The translations under genes were made by a program, and so were the position numbers. DNA of 64,000 nt. Origin: Asinibacterium sp. OR53 (GTDB lineage Bacteria > Bacteroidota > Bacteroidia > Chitinophagales > Chitinophagaceae). This document shows positions 50,097-59,452 of the stretch, piece after piece. Location of the stretch: positions 1,882,501 through 1,946,500 of the forward strand of contig NZ_KI911562.1 in NCBI RefSeq assembly GCF_000515315.1, read 5' to 3'. The notes under the pieces are model-generated. The model did not search any database, was not told the origin of the DNA, and was given only the letters and a program-made list of their open reading frames with translations. How positions within the stretch are numbered: the stretch's first letter is position 1; each line of letters opens with the position of its first letter.

Positions 50097-53000
50097 ATGA
50101 CCTTTTACAAAATTGCTGCCCCCTTGTTGTGTTGCTGCCTTGGCTTAATATCTTGCCATCAGGACAAACTCTTTACTCCTATATCGGCTTCTCATTCTGG
50201 AATATATTTTAACAACAAAATCATTGAAACAGATTCTATCAATGAACTGGATATTGAAAATGTGTACAATGGCGGTGGCGTAGGGATCGGTGATTTTAAC
50301 AACGACGGATTACCTGATATCTATTTCACCGGCAACCTGGTTTCCAACAAACTTTACCTCAATAAAGGAGATTTTAAGTTTGATGATGTGACCGATAAAG
50401 CCGGTGTAACCGGGAATGGAAAATGGTGCAGGGGTGTGGCGGTTGTGGACATCAATAATGATGGCTGGATGGATATGTATGTGTGTGCTACGCTCAAAAG
50501 CAATCCTGCTGAGCGGGAAAATCTTTTGTACATCAACCAGGGGCTCGATAAAGATGGTGTTCCACATTTCAAGGAAATGGCCAAAGAGTACGGACTGGCC
50601 GATACCATGCACAGCACACAGGCTGCTTTTTTTGATTACGATAATGATGGCGACCTGGATGTATATGTCGTAGTCAATGAGATACAAAAAAATGTGTACC
50701 CCGATAATTTCCGCCCAATATTGAAAGACGGATCCAATCCCAGCACAGGCCGGCTCTATCGGAATGATTGGAATGATTCATTGAAACATCCGGTATTTAC
50801 CGATGTTTCTAAACAAGCCGGTATCCAAACAGAAGGTTATGGCCATTCGGTTAATATCGTAGACATCAACAACGATGGTTGGAAAGACATTTATGTAACC
50901 AATGATTTTGTAACCAACGACCTGCTCTGGATCAACAACCACGATGGCACTTTCTCTGAACAACTGTCTACTTATTTCAAACACACTTCCGCCAATGCCA
51001 TGGGCAATGATATAACGGATATCAATAACGATGGATTGGTAGACGTGGTGGTATTGGATATGAGTCCGGAAGACAACTACCGGAAAAAAATGATGCTGTC
51101 GCCCAACAGTTACCAGCGCTACCAGAATTCCGACCTGTATGGATATAATTACCAGTACGTGCGAAATACCCTGCAACTCAACCAGGGACCAAGGGTAGGA
51201 CAGAATGATTCTATCGGTGTACCTATTTTCAGCGAAATTGGTTTTTATGCTGGAATGGCGGAAACGGATTGGAGCTGGACCCCGATGGTTACTGATTTCG
51301 ACAATGATGGTAACCGCGATATCATCATCACCAATGGATTTCCCAAAGATATTACCGATCACGATTTCGGCGTGTTCAGGAGCAAAGCTTATCTCATCGC
51401 ATCTAAACAACAATTGTTGTCGCAGATACCGGAAGTGAAATTGCACAATTATGCTTTCAGAAATAATGGTAACCTGCGGTTTTCCAATGTGTCTGATAAA
51501 TGGGGACTCAGTACGCCTACTTTCTCAAATGGAGCGGCTTATGTTGATCTGGATAATGATGGCGATCTCGACATGGTCATCAATAATATTAATGATGTTG
51601 CCGCTGTATACAGGAACAATGCAAGGGAATTGAACAAGGAGAACAGTCACTACTTACAGGTTCAATTAACAGGAGACAGCCTGAACAAAAAAGGTTTGGG
51701 CGCCTGGGTGGAAATACATTATGATCATGGAAAAAAACAGGTATGGGAAAACACACCTTACAGGGGTTATCTCTCATCTGTTCAGGATATCGCCCATTTT
51801 GGATTGGGCGCTTTGAATAAAGTGGATTCTGTTCTCGTCAGGTGGCCTAATGGAAAAGAGCAATGGATAACCAATGTAAGCGCCGATCAGTTATTGAAGA
51901 TCAACATAGCCAATGCGCGAAGCAATAATCAAGATGCCAGGGAAGTATTGGCGAAAAACACCCTGTTCAAAGAGATAACGGCTGCGGCTGGTATTCAATA
52001 TGTTCACCAGGAGCGCGACTTTATAGATTTCAATATTCAAAAATTATTGCCGCATAAACTTTCTGAATACGGACCTGCACTCGCAACGGGCGATGTGAAT
52101 GGGGATGGCCTGGATGATATCATAATTGGAGGCGCTTTTACTTATCGCACACAATTATTTCTGCAACAACCCAACGGCAGGTTTATACAACGTGATTTAT
52201 TGCCCGGAAGCGATGCCACTCAAAAAAAGGAAGAAGATATGGGCATGCTCTTGTTTGATGCCGATGGAGATGGCGACCTCGACCTGTATATTGCCAGCGG
52301 CGGATACGAGAACCAGCCTGGTACGGCTGCATACCAGGACAGGCTTTATATCAACGACGGTAAAGGAAATTTTACGCAGGATGTATCGGCGCTTCCGCAA
52401 AATTTTACCAGTAAGTTCTGTGTCAGGGCCATCGATTATGACAAAGACGGAGACCTGGACCTGTTCATTTCAGGCCGGGTTGATCCCTGGAATTATCCCA
52501 AACCCGTTTCCAGTTTTATTTATCGCAACGATTCCAAAGATGGTCATGTAAAGTTCACTGATGTTACCCAACAGGTGGCCAAAGACCTCACCAATATTGG
52601 TATGGTGTGTGATGCAGTTTTTACAGATTTTGATAATGATGGCTGGCCAGACCTGGTGCTGGCAGGAGAATGGATGCCGTTGACCTTCCTGAAAAATAAT
52701 AAAGGGGTCTTCACCAATGTATCTGCCCAATCTGGCATCAGCAACCAACTAGGTTGGTGGAATACTATTACAGCGGGTGATTTTGACAACGATGGCCGGA
52801 TGGATTACATCGTGGGCAACCTGGGACAGAACTCTTTTTACCGCGCTTCAGAACAATATCCTGTTTCCATTTATGCAAAGGATTTTGACAACAACGGCAG
52901 TCTGGATGCTTTCTGTTCACTTTACCTGCCGGCCACCATCACCGATCCAACGAAGAAAGAATTCCCCGCTCAAACGCGCGATGATGTGGTGAAGCAAATG

Positions 53001-53678
53001 ATCAGCATGCGAACGAAATTCCAGAACTACAAATCATTTGCTACTGCTACTATGGACCAGTTGTTCAGCAAAGAACAGCTACAGGGCGCATTGATACTGC
53101 ATGCCAATCAATTCAATTCCTGTTTTGTAAAAAATGAAGGCAATGGCCGTTTCAGCTTGCATCCTTTGCCGGCCCAGGCGCAATTCTCTGTATTGAATGG
53201 CATGCTGGTAGAAGATTTCGACGGAGACGGCAACCTGGATGTCTTGATCAATGGCAATGATTATGGTACAGAAGTTTCTGTAGGACGTTATGATGCTTTG
53301 AACGGCTTGCTGCTTAAAGGAAATGGTAAAGGCGATTTTACACCAATATCTATTTTGCAGAGCGGCATTTTCATACCCGGCAATGGAAAAGCGTTGGCCA
53401 AACTGCGGTCGGCTTCCGGTAAATGCCTGGTAGCTGCCACACAGAACAGGGGGCCTTTGAAAGTCTTTGAAGAGAAACAACCCGTTCGTTGCGTAGTACT
53501 GCAACCAAATGATGTGTTTACTGTTATTCAATACAAAAACGGAAAAAAACAAAAACGTGAGATTGGTTACGGCGTTTCTTTCCTGTCACAATCTGCCAGG
53601 TTCCTGAATATTGAAGCCGGTGTGCAATCCGTTATTATTACAGACAACAGAGGGGCGTCGCGTTCGGTTCCTCTTTAA
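50097..53678 (+). CDS. FG-GAP/VCBS-repeat lipoprotein with ASPIC/UnbV domain
   Basis: A 1193-residue surface lipoprotein with lipobox GLISC (Cys21). It contains many FG-GAP/VCBS calcium-binding blade repeats, seen as DxNxDGxxD motifs such as GDFNNDGLPD, DINNDGWMD, DYDNDGDLD and DGDGDLD. An ASPIC/UnbV-type module near 560-620 has LGAWVEIHYDHGKKQ and VRWPNGKEQ. Two beta-propellers flank it. Such proteins are frequent beside SusC/SusD in Bacteroidota, with a presumed role in surface binding or assembly. The haloperoxidase-type gene follows after 10 bases in the same operon. Confidence 0.9.
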   Translation: MTFYKIAAPLLCCCLGLISCHQDKLFTPISASHSGIYFNNKIIETDSINELDIENVYNGGGVGIGDFNNDGLPDIYFTGNLVSNKLYLNKGDFKFDDVTDKAGVTGNGKWCRGVAVVDINNDGWMDMYVCATLKSNPAERENLLYINQGLDKDGVPHFKEMAKEYGLADTMHSTQAAFFDYDNDGDLDVYVVVNEIQKNVYPDNFRPILKDGSNPSTGRLYRNDWNDSLKHPVFTDVSKQAGIQTEGYGHSVNIVDINNDGWKDIYVTNDFVTNDLLWINNHDGTFSEQLSTYFKHTSANAMGNDITDINNDGLVDVVVLDMSPEDNYRKKMMLSPNSYQRYQNSDLYGYNYQYVRNTLQLNQGPRVGQNDSIGVPIFSEIGFYAGMAETDWSWTPMVTDFDNDGNRDIIITNGFPKDITDHDFGVFRSKAYLIASKQQLLSQIPEVKLHNYAFRNNGNLRFSNVSDKWGLSTPTFSNGAAYVDLDNDGDLDMVINNINDVAAVYRNNARELNKENSHYLQVQLTGDSLNKKGLGAWVEIHYDHGKKQVWENTPYRGYLSSVQDIAHFGLGALNKVDSVLVRWPNGKEQWITNVSADQLLKINIANARSNNQDAREVLAKNTLFKEITAAAGIQYVHQERDFIDFNIQKLLPHKLSEYGPALATGDVNGDGLDDIIIGGAFTYRTQLFLQQPNGRFIQRDLLPGSDATQKKEEDMGMLLFDADGDGDLDLYIASGGYENQPGTAAYQDRLYINDGKGNFTQDVSALPQNFTSKFCVRAIDYDKDGDLDLFISGRVDPWNYPKPVSSFIYRNDSKDGHVKFTDVTQQVAKDLTNIGMVCDAVFTDFDNDGWPDLVLAGEWMPLTFLKNNKGVFTNVSAQSGISNQLGWWNTITAGDFDNDGRMDYIVGNLGQNSFYRASEQYPVSIYAKDFDNNGSLDAFCSLYLPATITDPTKKEFPAQTRDDVVKQMISMRTKFQNYKSFATATMDQLFSKEQLQGALILHANQFNSCFVKNEGNGRFSLHPLPAQAQFSVLNGMLVEDFDGDGNLDVLINGNDYGTEVSVGRYDALNGLLLKGNGKGDFTPISILQSGIFIPGNGKALAKLRSASGKCLVAATQNRGPLKVFEEKQPVRCVVLQPNDVFTVIQYKNGKKQKREIGYGVSFLSQSARFLNIEAGVQSVIITDNRGASRSVPL

Positions 53679-53688
53679 TAAACTGCTT

Positions 53689-55008
53689 ATGTCAAGAAAA
53701 TTATTATCGCTGTTCCTGATAACAAGCGTGAGCCTTGCACTGGTAACGGCCTGTGGAAATAAATCTAAAAAACCCATGGACGATGCCCAGGTAATGCATG
53801 ACAGTCAGGATATGCTTACACAGATCATCATCTACGATGTATTTACGCCCCCGGTGAGCAGTCGTATTTATGTTTATTCTTCATTGGCAGCCTATGAAGC
53901 CATCCGTTATGCAAAACCGGGGAATGCATCGCTGACTGCCCGTTTACGTGGATTCAAGCCCATGCCGGAGCCGGAGAAAAACAAGAACTACAACTTCACG
54001 TTGGCTGCCACCAAAGCCTTTTTTACGGTGGTGCACAAAGTGGTGTTTTCACTGGATTCATTAAAGCATTTCGAAGAAACTACTTTCAACGATTTCAAAG
54101 ACCGTATGGATGCAGATACGTATCAACGCTCCGTTGCTTTTGGTGAAGCGGTTGGTAAAGCAGTGTTGGAGCGGGCTAATGCAGATGGTTATATGAAGTC
54201 GAGAGGCAAACCCAAATTTCTTGGCAGCAATGCACCGGGCAAGTGGCGTCCTACGCCTCCCGATTATATGGATGGGGTAGAATGGTGCTGGAATACTATG
54301 ACACCCCTGGTGCTGGACTCTGCCGCGCAGTTCATGCCACCCAGACCTCCTGCATATAGCACAGATACCAACAGTGTTTTCTTCAGGGCCAATAAAGAAG
54401 TGTACACGATTGGAAAGACATTAACAGATGAACAAAAGACCGTTGCAAGGTATTGGGATGACAATCCTTTTGTAATAGAACATTCCGGGCACATGATGTT
54501 CGGCAATAAAAAGATCACACCTGGTGGTCACTGGATGGGCATTACTGCCATTGCAGCCAAACAATCACATGCCGATGCGGTTAAAACAGCTAAGTCTTAC
54601 GCGCTCACGGCCATTGCTTTGTACGATGCATTTATTGCTTGCTGGGATGAGAAATACCGTAGCAATGTGATCCGGCCGGTTACCGTGATCAATGAATTCA
54701 TCGACAGGAACTGGGTTCCGTTCCTGCAAACACCGCCCTTCCCGGAATATACCAGCGGACACAGTACCATCACTGCATCGGCGGCAACAGCGCTCACTGC
54801 TTTGTATGGTGATCATTTTGCTTTCCAGGATACCAGCGACTTGCGATACATAGGCATGCAACGTCATTTCAATTCATTTCAGGATGCGGCGGCAGAAGCT
54901 TCTATCAGCCGTGTGTACGGAGGTATCCATTACCGTCATAGTGTAGACATAGGCGCCGAGTACGGTAAAAAAGTAGGTGCTTTGGTAGTAGATAAACTAT
55001 TGAAGTAA
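53689..55008 (+). CDS. Vanadium-dependent haloperoxidase / PAP2-type lipoprotein
   Basis: A 439-residue exported lipoprotein (lipobox VTAC). The vanadate/phosphate-binding residues are all visible: K-x6-R-P in EKYRSNVIRPVTVI, S-G-H in YTSGHSTITASAA, and S-R-x5-H in SRVYGGIHYRHSVD. The same site serves vanadium haloperoxidases and acid phosphatases, and the reaction cannot be decided from sequence. Family relatives lie next to ASPIC/UnbV lipoproteins in Bacteroidota. The start MSRKLLSLFL is the ATG that begins the signal peptide, and an earlier in-frame ATG lies inside the upstream gene. Confidence 0.87.
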   Translation: MSRKLLSLFLITSVSLALVTACGNKSKKPMDDAQVMHDSQDMLTQIIIYDVFTPPVSSRIYVYSSLAAYEAIRYAKPGNASLTARLRGFKPMPEPEKNKNYNFTLAATKAFFTVVHKVVFSLDSLKHFEETTFNDFKDRMDADTYQRSVAFGEAVGKAVLERANADGYMKSRGKPKFLGSNAPGKWRPTPPDYMDGVEWCWNTMTPLVLDSAAQFMPPRPPAYSTDTNSVFFRANKEVYTIGKTLTDEQKTVARYWDDNPFVIEHSGHMMFGNKKITPGGHWMGITAIAAKQSHADAVKTAKSYALTAIALYDAFIACWDEKYRSNVIRPVTVINEFIDRNWVPFLQTPPFPEYTSGHSTITASAATALTALYGDHFAFQDTSDLRYIGMQRHFNSFQDAAAEASISRVYGGIHYRHSVDIGAEYGKKVGALVVDKLLK

Positions 55009-55016
55009 AACAGTCT

Positions 55017-55700
55017 TCAGCCCCATTGAAAAGAAAAACCATTAGGCAAGCCCAGTGATGTTTCAGACAAACGCAGGTGTGTGAAATCAGGGATTACCTG
55101 CACAGCGCCTTCGGCCAGCAATCCTTTTTCGGCCACAGCATTGCCGATGCCAATGGCATGCATGCCAGCCGTTACTGCCGAACGGATACCACTCACCGCA
55201 TCTTCAAAAACAAGGCAGTGGGCAGGAGGCAAGTTCAACCGCTCACTCATTTTACGGTAAGGCTCAGGATCGGGTTTGCCTTTTGTTACATCATGTGCCG
55301 TGACAAAAGAAACAAATGACTGATCCAGTCCGTGCTTTTGCAACATCTGCAGCATGCGGCTCTCGTGGGAACTGGTAACTACCCCGGTGGTGATTTTTTG
55401 TTTGCGAAGTAACTGGATGAATGATACAACACCTGCAATGGCGGCCGGGTTTATTTCATTGTTGAGCGCATCGGCTGCATGCCTGATGGCTTGTTTGGTG
55501 GCATCGGTAACATGAGGAAACAAAACCTGGATAGTCTCCGTACCTTTCCTTCCATGAATATGCAGGCGTACCAACTCATCCGTGAGCACTACATTTTCCC
55601 TGGCAGCCCATCGGTGCCAGAATTTTTCAATTTCCGGGTTGGAATCAATGATCACTCCGTCGAGATCGAAAATGACTGCTTTGATAATAGGGGCCGACAT
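55017..55700 (-). CDS. HAD-superfamily sugar phosphatase / beta-phosphoglucomutase-like
   Basis: A 227-residue HAD enzyme. FDLDGVIIDSNPE is motif I with Asp11/Asp13. VVTSSHESRM is motif II, KGKPDPEPY holds the conserved Lys, and VFEDAVSGIRSAVTAGM is motif IV. It resembles sugar phosphatases and beta-phosphoglucomutases, and the region after Asp13 contains HIHGRKG, typical of cap C1. It is co-oriented with the Nudix regulator gene upstream (19-base gap), so it may be a regulated sugar-phosphate enzyme. Confidence 0.88.
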   Translation of the reverse strand: MSAPIIKAVIFDLDGVIIDSNPEIEKFWHRWAARENVVLTDELVRLHIHGRKGTETIQVLFPHVTDATKQAIRHAADALNNEINPAAIAGVVSFIQLLRKQKITTGVVTSSHESRMLQMLQKHGLDQSFVSFVTAHDVTKGKPDPEPYRKMSERLNLPPAHCLVFEDAVSGIRSAVTAGMHAIGIGNAVAEKGLLAEGAVQVIPDFTHLRLSETSLGLPNGFSFQWG

Positions 55701-55719
55701 ACTTTGTTTTTAGTTTGCT

Positions 55720-56493
55720 TCACCATCCACCCTGCAATCCTTCCAGCAGGGCTTGTTGGTATTTACGCAAATTGAATGAATAAAGATAGGGCGCTTTGTG
55801 AGCGCCGCCCTTTCGTGTTTCTTTCAACCTTCGCAGGATACCATAGCTATTCATGCGTCGCTGAAAATTTCTACGATCGAGTTTTTTACCAAGGATGGTT
55901 TCGTAAAGGGTTTGCAATTCAGGCATAGTAAACTTATCAGGTAACAAGTTATAACCGATGGGCTGGTAGTTCAATTGCTGGCGCAGGGTCTCCAATGCTT
56001 TGTCCAGGATTTGCCTGTGATCCATGAACAGGTTACCGATGTCGTGGAGATGCTGCCACTCACAGGCAACAGAAGTATTGTCGGGCATGGGCGTTACGTG
56101 CGAAAACTCAACCAGTGCATAGAAACCCACGGTAATGAAACGGTTTAGCAACCAATGGTCTTTTTCAGCCTGTATACCCAATTTTTTTAGCCTGTTTGAA
56201 TGGTATTTTCGGTCCGACCTGGCAGGGTCGCCGAACACATGAAATTGTTGCAGGAAAATATCATTGATACCGGTGCGTTCCTGTAATACCCTTGTTGCGG
56301 CAGCCTCCAGCGCTTCATCCTTATAAACAAATCCTCCCGGAAGGGCCCAATGATCGGTATGCTCCATTTTGAGCAGCAATACTTTCAACTGGTTATCGTG
56401 AAAACCAAAGATCACACAGTCCAGCGAAAGGCCCGGGTGGAACAATTTTCCACCTTTTTCCATAAACTCACGAATGTTCTTTAGTGTCCGCAT
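55720..56493 (-). CDS. Nudix-fold transcriptional regulator (NrtR/AraR-like)
   Basis: A 257-residue protein. An N-terminal Nudix domain (about 22-165) is joined to a C-terminal winged helix (about 180-250: LPDKFTMPELQTLYETILGKKLDRRNFQRRM). The Nudix box is degenerate. Gly54, Glu60, Arg68 and Glu72 are kept, but the catalytic acidic positions are Val69 and Arg73, so hydrolysis is unlikely and the domain probably senses a ligand. NrtR (NAD metabolism) and AraR (arabinose in Bacteroides) have this architecture. The neighbouring GH3 and sugar genes favour a sugar-type regulator (inference). It is divergent from the GH3 gene across 101 bases holding a palindrome. Confidence 0.85.
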   Translation of the reverse strand: MRTLKNIREFMEKGGKLFHPGLSLDCVIFGFHDNQLKVLLLKMEHTDHWALPGGFVYKDEALEAAATRVLQERTGINDIFLQQFHVFGDPARSDRKYHSNRLKKLGIQAEKDHWLLNRFITVGFYALVEFSHVTPMPDNTSVACEWQHLHDIGNLFMDHRQILDKALETLRQQLNYQPIGYNLLPDKFTMPELQTLYETILGKKLDRRNFQRRMNSYGILRRLKETRKGGAHKAPYLYSFNLRKYQQALLEGLQGGW

Positions 56494-56557
56494 GTCACAC
56501 CGAAAATAAGCGAAACCTTCCTGCCAAACAATTTTGAAATTGGATCAGAAATGATTA

Positions 56558-56574
56558 TCGTTGTGTCATAACGA
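56558..56574. promoter_or_regulatory. candidate operator for the Nudix regulator
   Basis: TCGTT-GTGTCAT-AACGA is a perfect 5-base inverted repeat with a 7-base spacer, with an overlapping TTAT/ATAA pair. It lies in the short divergent region between the Nudix regulator and the GH3 gene, 20 bases before the GH3 start. It is suitable for co-repression of both genes (inference). Confidence 0.4.
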
Positions 56575-56594
56575 CGCATTGAAAAACTAACCCC

Positions 56595-58502
56595 ATGAAA
56601 CAGCTTGCCATTTCTACGCGGTTCAGGTGGTGGATTGCTGCACCCCTGCTGCTTGTTTCCTTTTGCTGGAAACCCATTATTACCCAAGCCCAGCCTGCTT
56701 TCCGAGACTTGAACAAGAACGGGAAAATGGATGTGTATGAAGACAAAACGCAGCCTGTCGAAGCGCGCGTGAACAACCTGCTTTCACAGATGACACTGGA
56801 AGAAAAAGCAGGTATGCTATTCATCAATGGTGCAAGGATCAACGACGACGGCTCCCTGGAGGAGAAGCCGGCGAAAGGCATGTTTGCTTTTGCGCCCACT
56901 GCCCCCAAACTGATGCGGGAAAAATTAATGAACCATTTCAACCTCTGGCAGGTGCCGGGTATCCACGCACTGGCCACCTGGTACAACAATGTACAGCGCC
57001 TGGCAGAAAGTACGCGACTGGGAATACCGGTGACCATCGCTTCCGATCCCCGACACGCCTTCAGCAGCAGCATTTTTGCGATGGCAGCTAATGGGTTCTC
57101 GCTTTGGTGTGAACCATTAGGCTTTGCCGCCATCGGCGATGAAGCATTCACCAGGAAGTTTGCAGATGTGGTAAGACAGGAATATGTTGCTGTGGGTATA
57201 CGCGAAGCGTTGCATCCGATGGCCGATCTGTCTACCGAACCACGCTGGCCACGCATCAGCGGTACGTTTGGAGAAGACGCACAGCTCTCCGCAAAAATGA
57301 CCTATGCTTATGTAGAAGGACTGCAAGGCGCTAAACTCGGTAGCACAAGTGTGGCGGCCATGACCAAACATTTTTCCGGCGGTGGTCCTCAGAAAGAAGG
57401 ACTCGACCCTCATTTTGCATTCCAGAAAGGACAGGTTTATCCCGGTAAAAATTTCAATTATCACCTGATCCCATTCGAAGCTGCTTTCAAAGCCCATACG
57501 GCTGCCATCATGCCTTATTATGGTGTGCCGATGAACCAGACCGATGAGAATGTAGGATTCTCTTATAATAAAGCGATCATTACCGGCTTGTTGCGCAATA
57601 AGTATCATTACGATGGAGTGGTATGTACCGATTGGGGCCTGGTCACAGATGCGCATATAGGATCTTATGTGTGGCCGGCACGTGCCTGGGGTGTTGAAAA
57701 TTTATCCGCAGAAGAAAGGGTATTGAAGATCATCAATGCCGGCGTAGACCAGTTCGGTGGAGAAAACCTGCCGGAGATCGTTATTCAACTGGTGAAAGAA
57801 GGTAAGCTCAAAGAAAGCCGGATCGATGTTTCTGTAAAGAGATTATTACGACAGAAATTCGAACTGGGACTTTTTGACAATCCTTATGTAGATGTGGAGA
57901 AAGCCACACAGATCGTAGGAAAAGAGGCTTTCCGCAAACTCGGCGATGAATCCCAGCGCAGGTCCATGATCTTATTGAAGAATCAATCGAATACCCTTCC
58001 TTTAACAGCAGGAAAGCTGAAAATCTATGTGGAGCACATCGACCCCAAAGTAGCTGCGGAATATGGTACAGTGGTAGAAAAACCTGAACAGGCCGATCTG
58101 GCGATCATCCGGCTGAATACACCCTGGGTGCCAGCCGACACTGCCAATTTCCTGGCCAAAATGTTCCATCATGGCGATCTCGATTTCAAAGGAGCGGTGA
58201 AAGATAATATCCTTCATTTGCTGAATACAGTGCCTACGATCGTGGATATTTTTCTCGACCGCCCGGCCGTGATACCGGAAATCAGCGCCAAGGCCAAAGG
58301 ACTGCTGGCAGATTTCGGCGCCAGTGATGCCGCAGTACTCGATGTGATCTTTGGTAAATACCACCCCGGTGGTAAACTGCCTTTTGAACTGCCTTCTTCC
58401 ATGGAAGCTGTTCGTAATCAGAAAGAAGACCTACCCCATGACTCCAAGGATCCATTGTATCCTTTCGGGTTTGGATTACATTATTCATCCTTAAAAAAAT
58501 AA
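56595..58502 (+). CDS. Glycoside hydrolase family 3 enzyme
   Basis: A 635-residue secreted GH3. The signal region (about 1-32) ends QAQ. An EF-hand-like calcium loop D38-x-N-x-N-G-x-x-D-x-x-E49 comes before the catalytic barrel. The barrel holds MTLEEKAGMLFING, VAAMTKHFSGGG and the nucleophile Asp346 in VVCTDWG. A shortened C-terminal sandwich domain follows (about 450-635) without a fibronectin-III tail. It likely cleaves beta-linked glucose or xylose residues in the periplasm. The isomerase gene follows after 1 base in the same operon. Confidence 0.92.
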   Translation: MKQLAISTRFRWWIAAPLLLVSFCWKPIITQAQPAFRDLNKNGKMDVYEDKTQPVEARVNNLLSQMTLEEKAGMLFINGARINDDGSLEEKPAKGMFAFAPTAPKLMREKLMNHFNLWQVPGIHALATWYNNVQRLAESTRLGIPVTIASDPRHAFSSSIFAMAANGFSLWCEPLGFAAIGDEAFTRKFADVVRQEYVAVGIREALHPMADLSTEPRWPRISGTFGEDAQLSAKMTYAYVEGLQGAKLGSTSVAAMTKHFSGGGPQKEGLDPHFAFQKGQVYPGKNFNYHLIPFEAAFKAHTAAIMPYYGVPMNQTDENVGFSYNKAIITGLLRNKYHYDGVVCTDWGLVTDAHIGSYVWPARAWGVENLSAEERVLKIINAGVDQFGGENLPEIVIQLVKEGKLKESRIDVSVKRLLRQKFELGLFDNPYVDVEKATQIVGKEAFRKLGDESQRRSMILLKNQSNTLPLTAGKLKIYVEHIDPKVAAEYGTVVEKPEQADLAIIRLNTPWVPADTANFLAKMFHHGDLDFKGAVKDNILHLLNTVPTIVDIFLDRPAVIPEISAKAKGLLADFGASDAAVLDVIFGKYHPGGKLPFELPSSMEAVRNQKEDLPHDSKDPLYPFGFGLHYSSLKK

Positions 58503-58503
58503 T

Positions 58504-59427
58504 ATGCACAACAGAAGATCCTTCCTCAAACAAACATCCGCATTGGCCCTTGGCAGCCTGCTGCTGAACAAGGAAATGCTGGCTGCAGATTTTAAGAAAA
58601 AATATCCTGGTGTAGGTTTACAACTGTTCACACTTTTTGGTGTGATAGACCAGGATGTGCCTGGCAGCTTGCAAAAAGTAGCCGATGTTGGTTACAAAGA
58701 GATCGAATCGGCGTTCAGCAGAAAGGGCGGATATTATGGCATGAAGCCCAAAGAATTTGCTGCCATGCTCAAAGACAAAGGCATGAACTGGCGGTCACAT
58801 CATGTGCTGGGTGCTCCTTTTAAAATGCCGCCCGGCGCTAAGATGCCTACAGGCGCCGATGGTAAACCCATTACCATACCACCGATGAGAAACCTGCGCG
58901 ACAATTACCAAGAACTGGTTGATGAAGTTGCAGAAGGCGGCGCTACTTACCTGGTATGTGCGAGCACACCTTTTGAAACAACCGAGGAGCTCAAAACTTC
59001 CATAGAAGTATTGAATAAAACATCGGAGGCCGCCCAAAAAGCCGGCTTGCTGTTTGCTTACCATAATCACGACAGGGAATTCAAAGACCATAACGGTGTA
59101 ATTCCTTATGACCTGTTGTTATCAGAAACCGATACCGATAAAATGAAGATGGAACTGGACCTGGCCTGGACCATCAAGGCAGGAAAAGATCCTGTAGAAA
59201 TGTTCAAACAACATCCGGGCCGCTTCCATTTATGGCATGTGAAAGACCTCGATGCAACGCATGAGCACATACTCGAAGTAGGAACAGGTTCCATTGATTT
59301 CAAGCGCATTTTTGCACATGCGCATACATCCGGTATGAAATATTTCTTCGTAGAACAGGATGGGGCGCCGAAGCCTTTTGAGAACATCGCTACCAGCTAT
59401 CGTAATATTCATCAGCTGTTGCAATAA
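58504..59427 (+). CDS. Secreted TIM-barrel sugar isomerase/epimerase-family protein
   Basis: A 307-residue protein of the xylose-isomerase-like TIM-barrel family. It has a Tat-type signal (HNRRSFLKQTSALALGSLLL). Metal-binding residues appear as YHNHDREF, ELDLAWTIKAGKD, HLWHVKDLD and FVEQDG. Exported members linked to Gfo/Idh and GMC oxidoreductases have been tied to 3-keto-glycoside processing, so substrate and reaction here are open. It is coupled to the upstream GH3 gene (1-base gap). Its last codons form the left arm of a perfect hairpin. Confidence 0.82.
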   Translation: MHNRRSFLKQTSALALGSLLLNKEMLAADFKKKYPGVGLQLFTLFGVIDQDVPGSLQKVADVGYKEIESAFSRKGGYYGMKPKEFAAMLKDKGMNWRSHHVLGAPFKMPPGAKMPTGADGKPITIPPMRNLRDNYQELVDEVAEGGATYLVCASTPFETTEELKTSIEVLNKTSEAAQKAGLLFAYHNHDREFKDHNGVIPYDLLLSETDTDKMKMELDLAWTIKAGKDPVEMFKQHPGRFHLWHVKDLDATHEHILEVGTGSIDFKRIFAHAHTSGMKYFFVEQDGAPKPFENIATSYRNIHQLLQ

Positions 59428-59443
59428 ACAACAGCTGATGAAT
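59407..59443. terminator. perfect hairpin spanning the stop codon
   Basis: The 15-base arms ATTCATCAGCTGTTG (59407-59421) and CAACAGCTGATGAAT (59429-59443) flank a 7-base loop that contains the isomerase stop TAA. It lies between convergent genes. It has no long T tract and so is only a probable bidirectional terminator or RNA-stabilising end. Confidence 0.55.
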
Positions 59444-59452
59444 AGGTATGCA

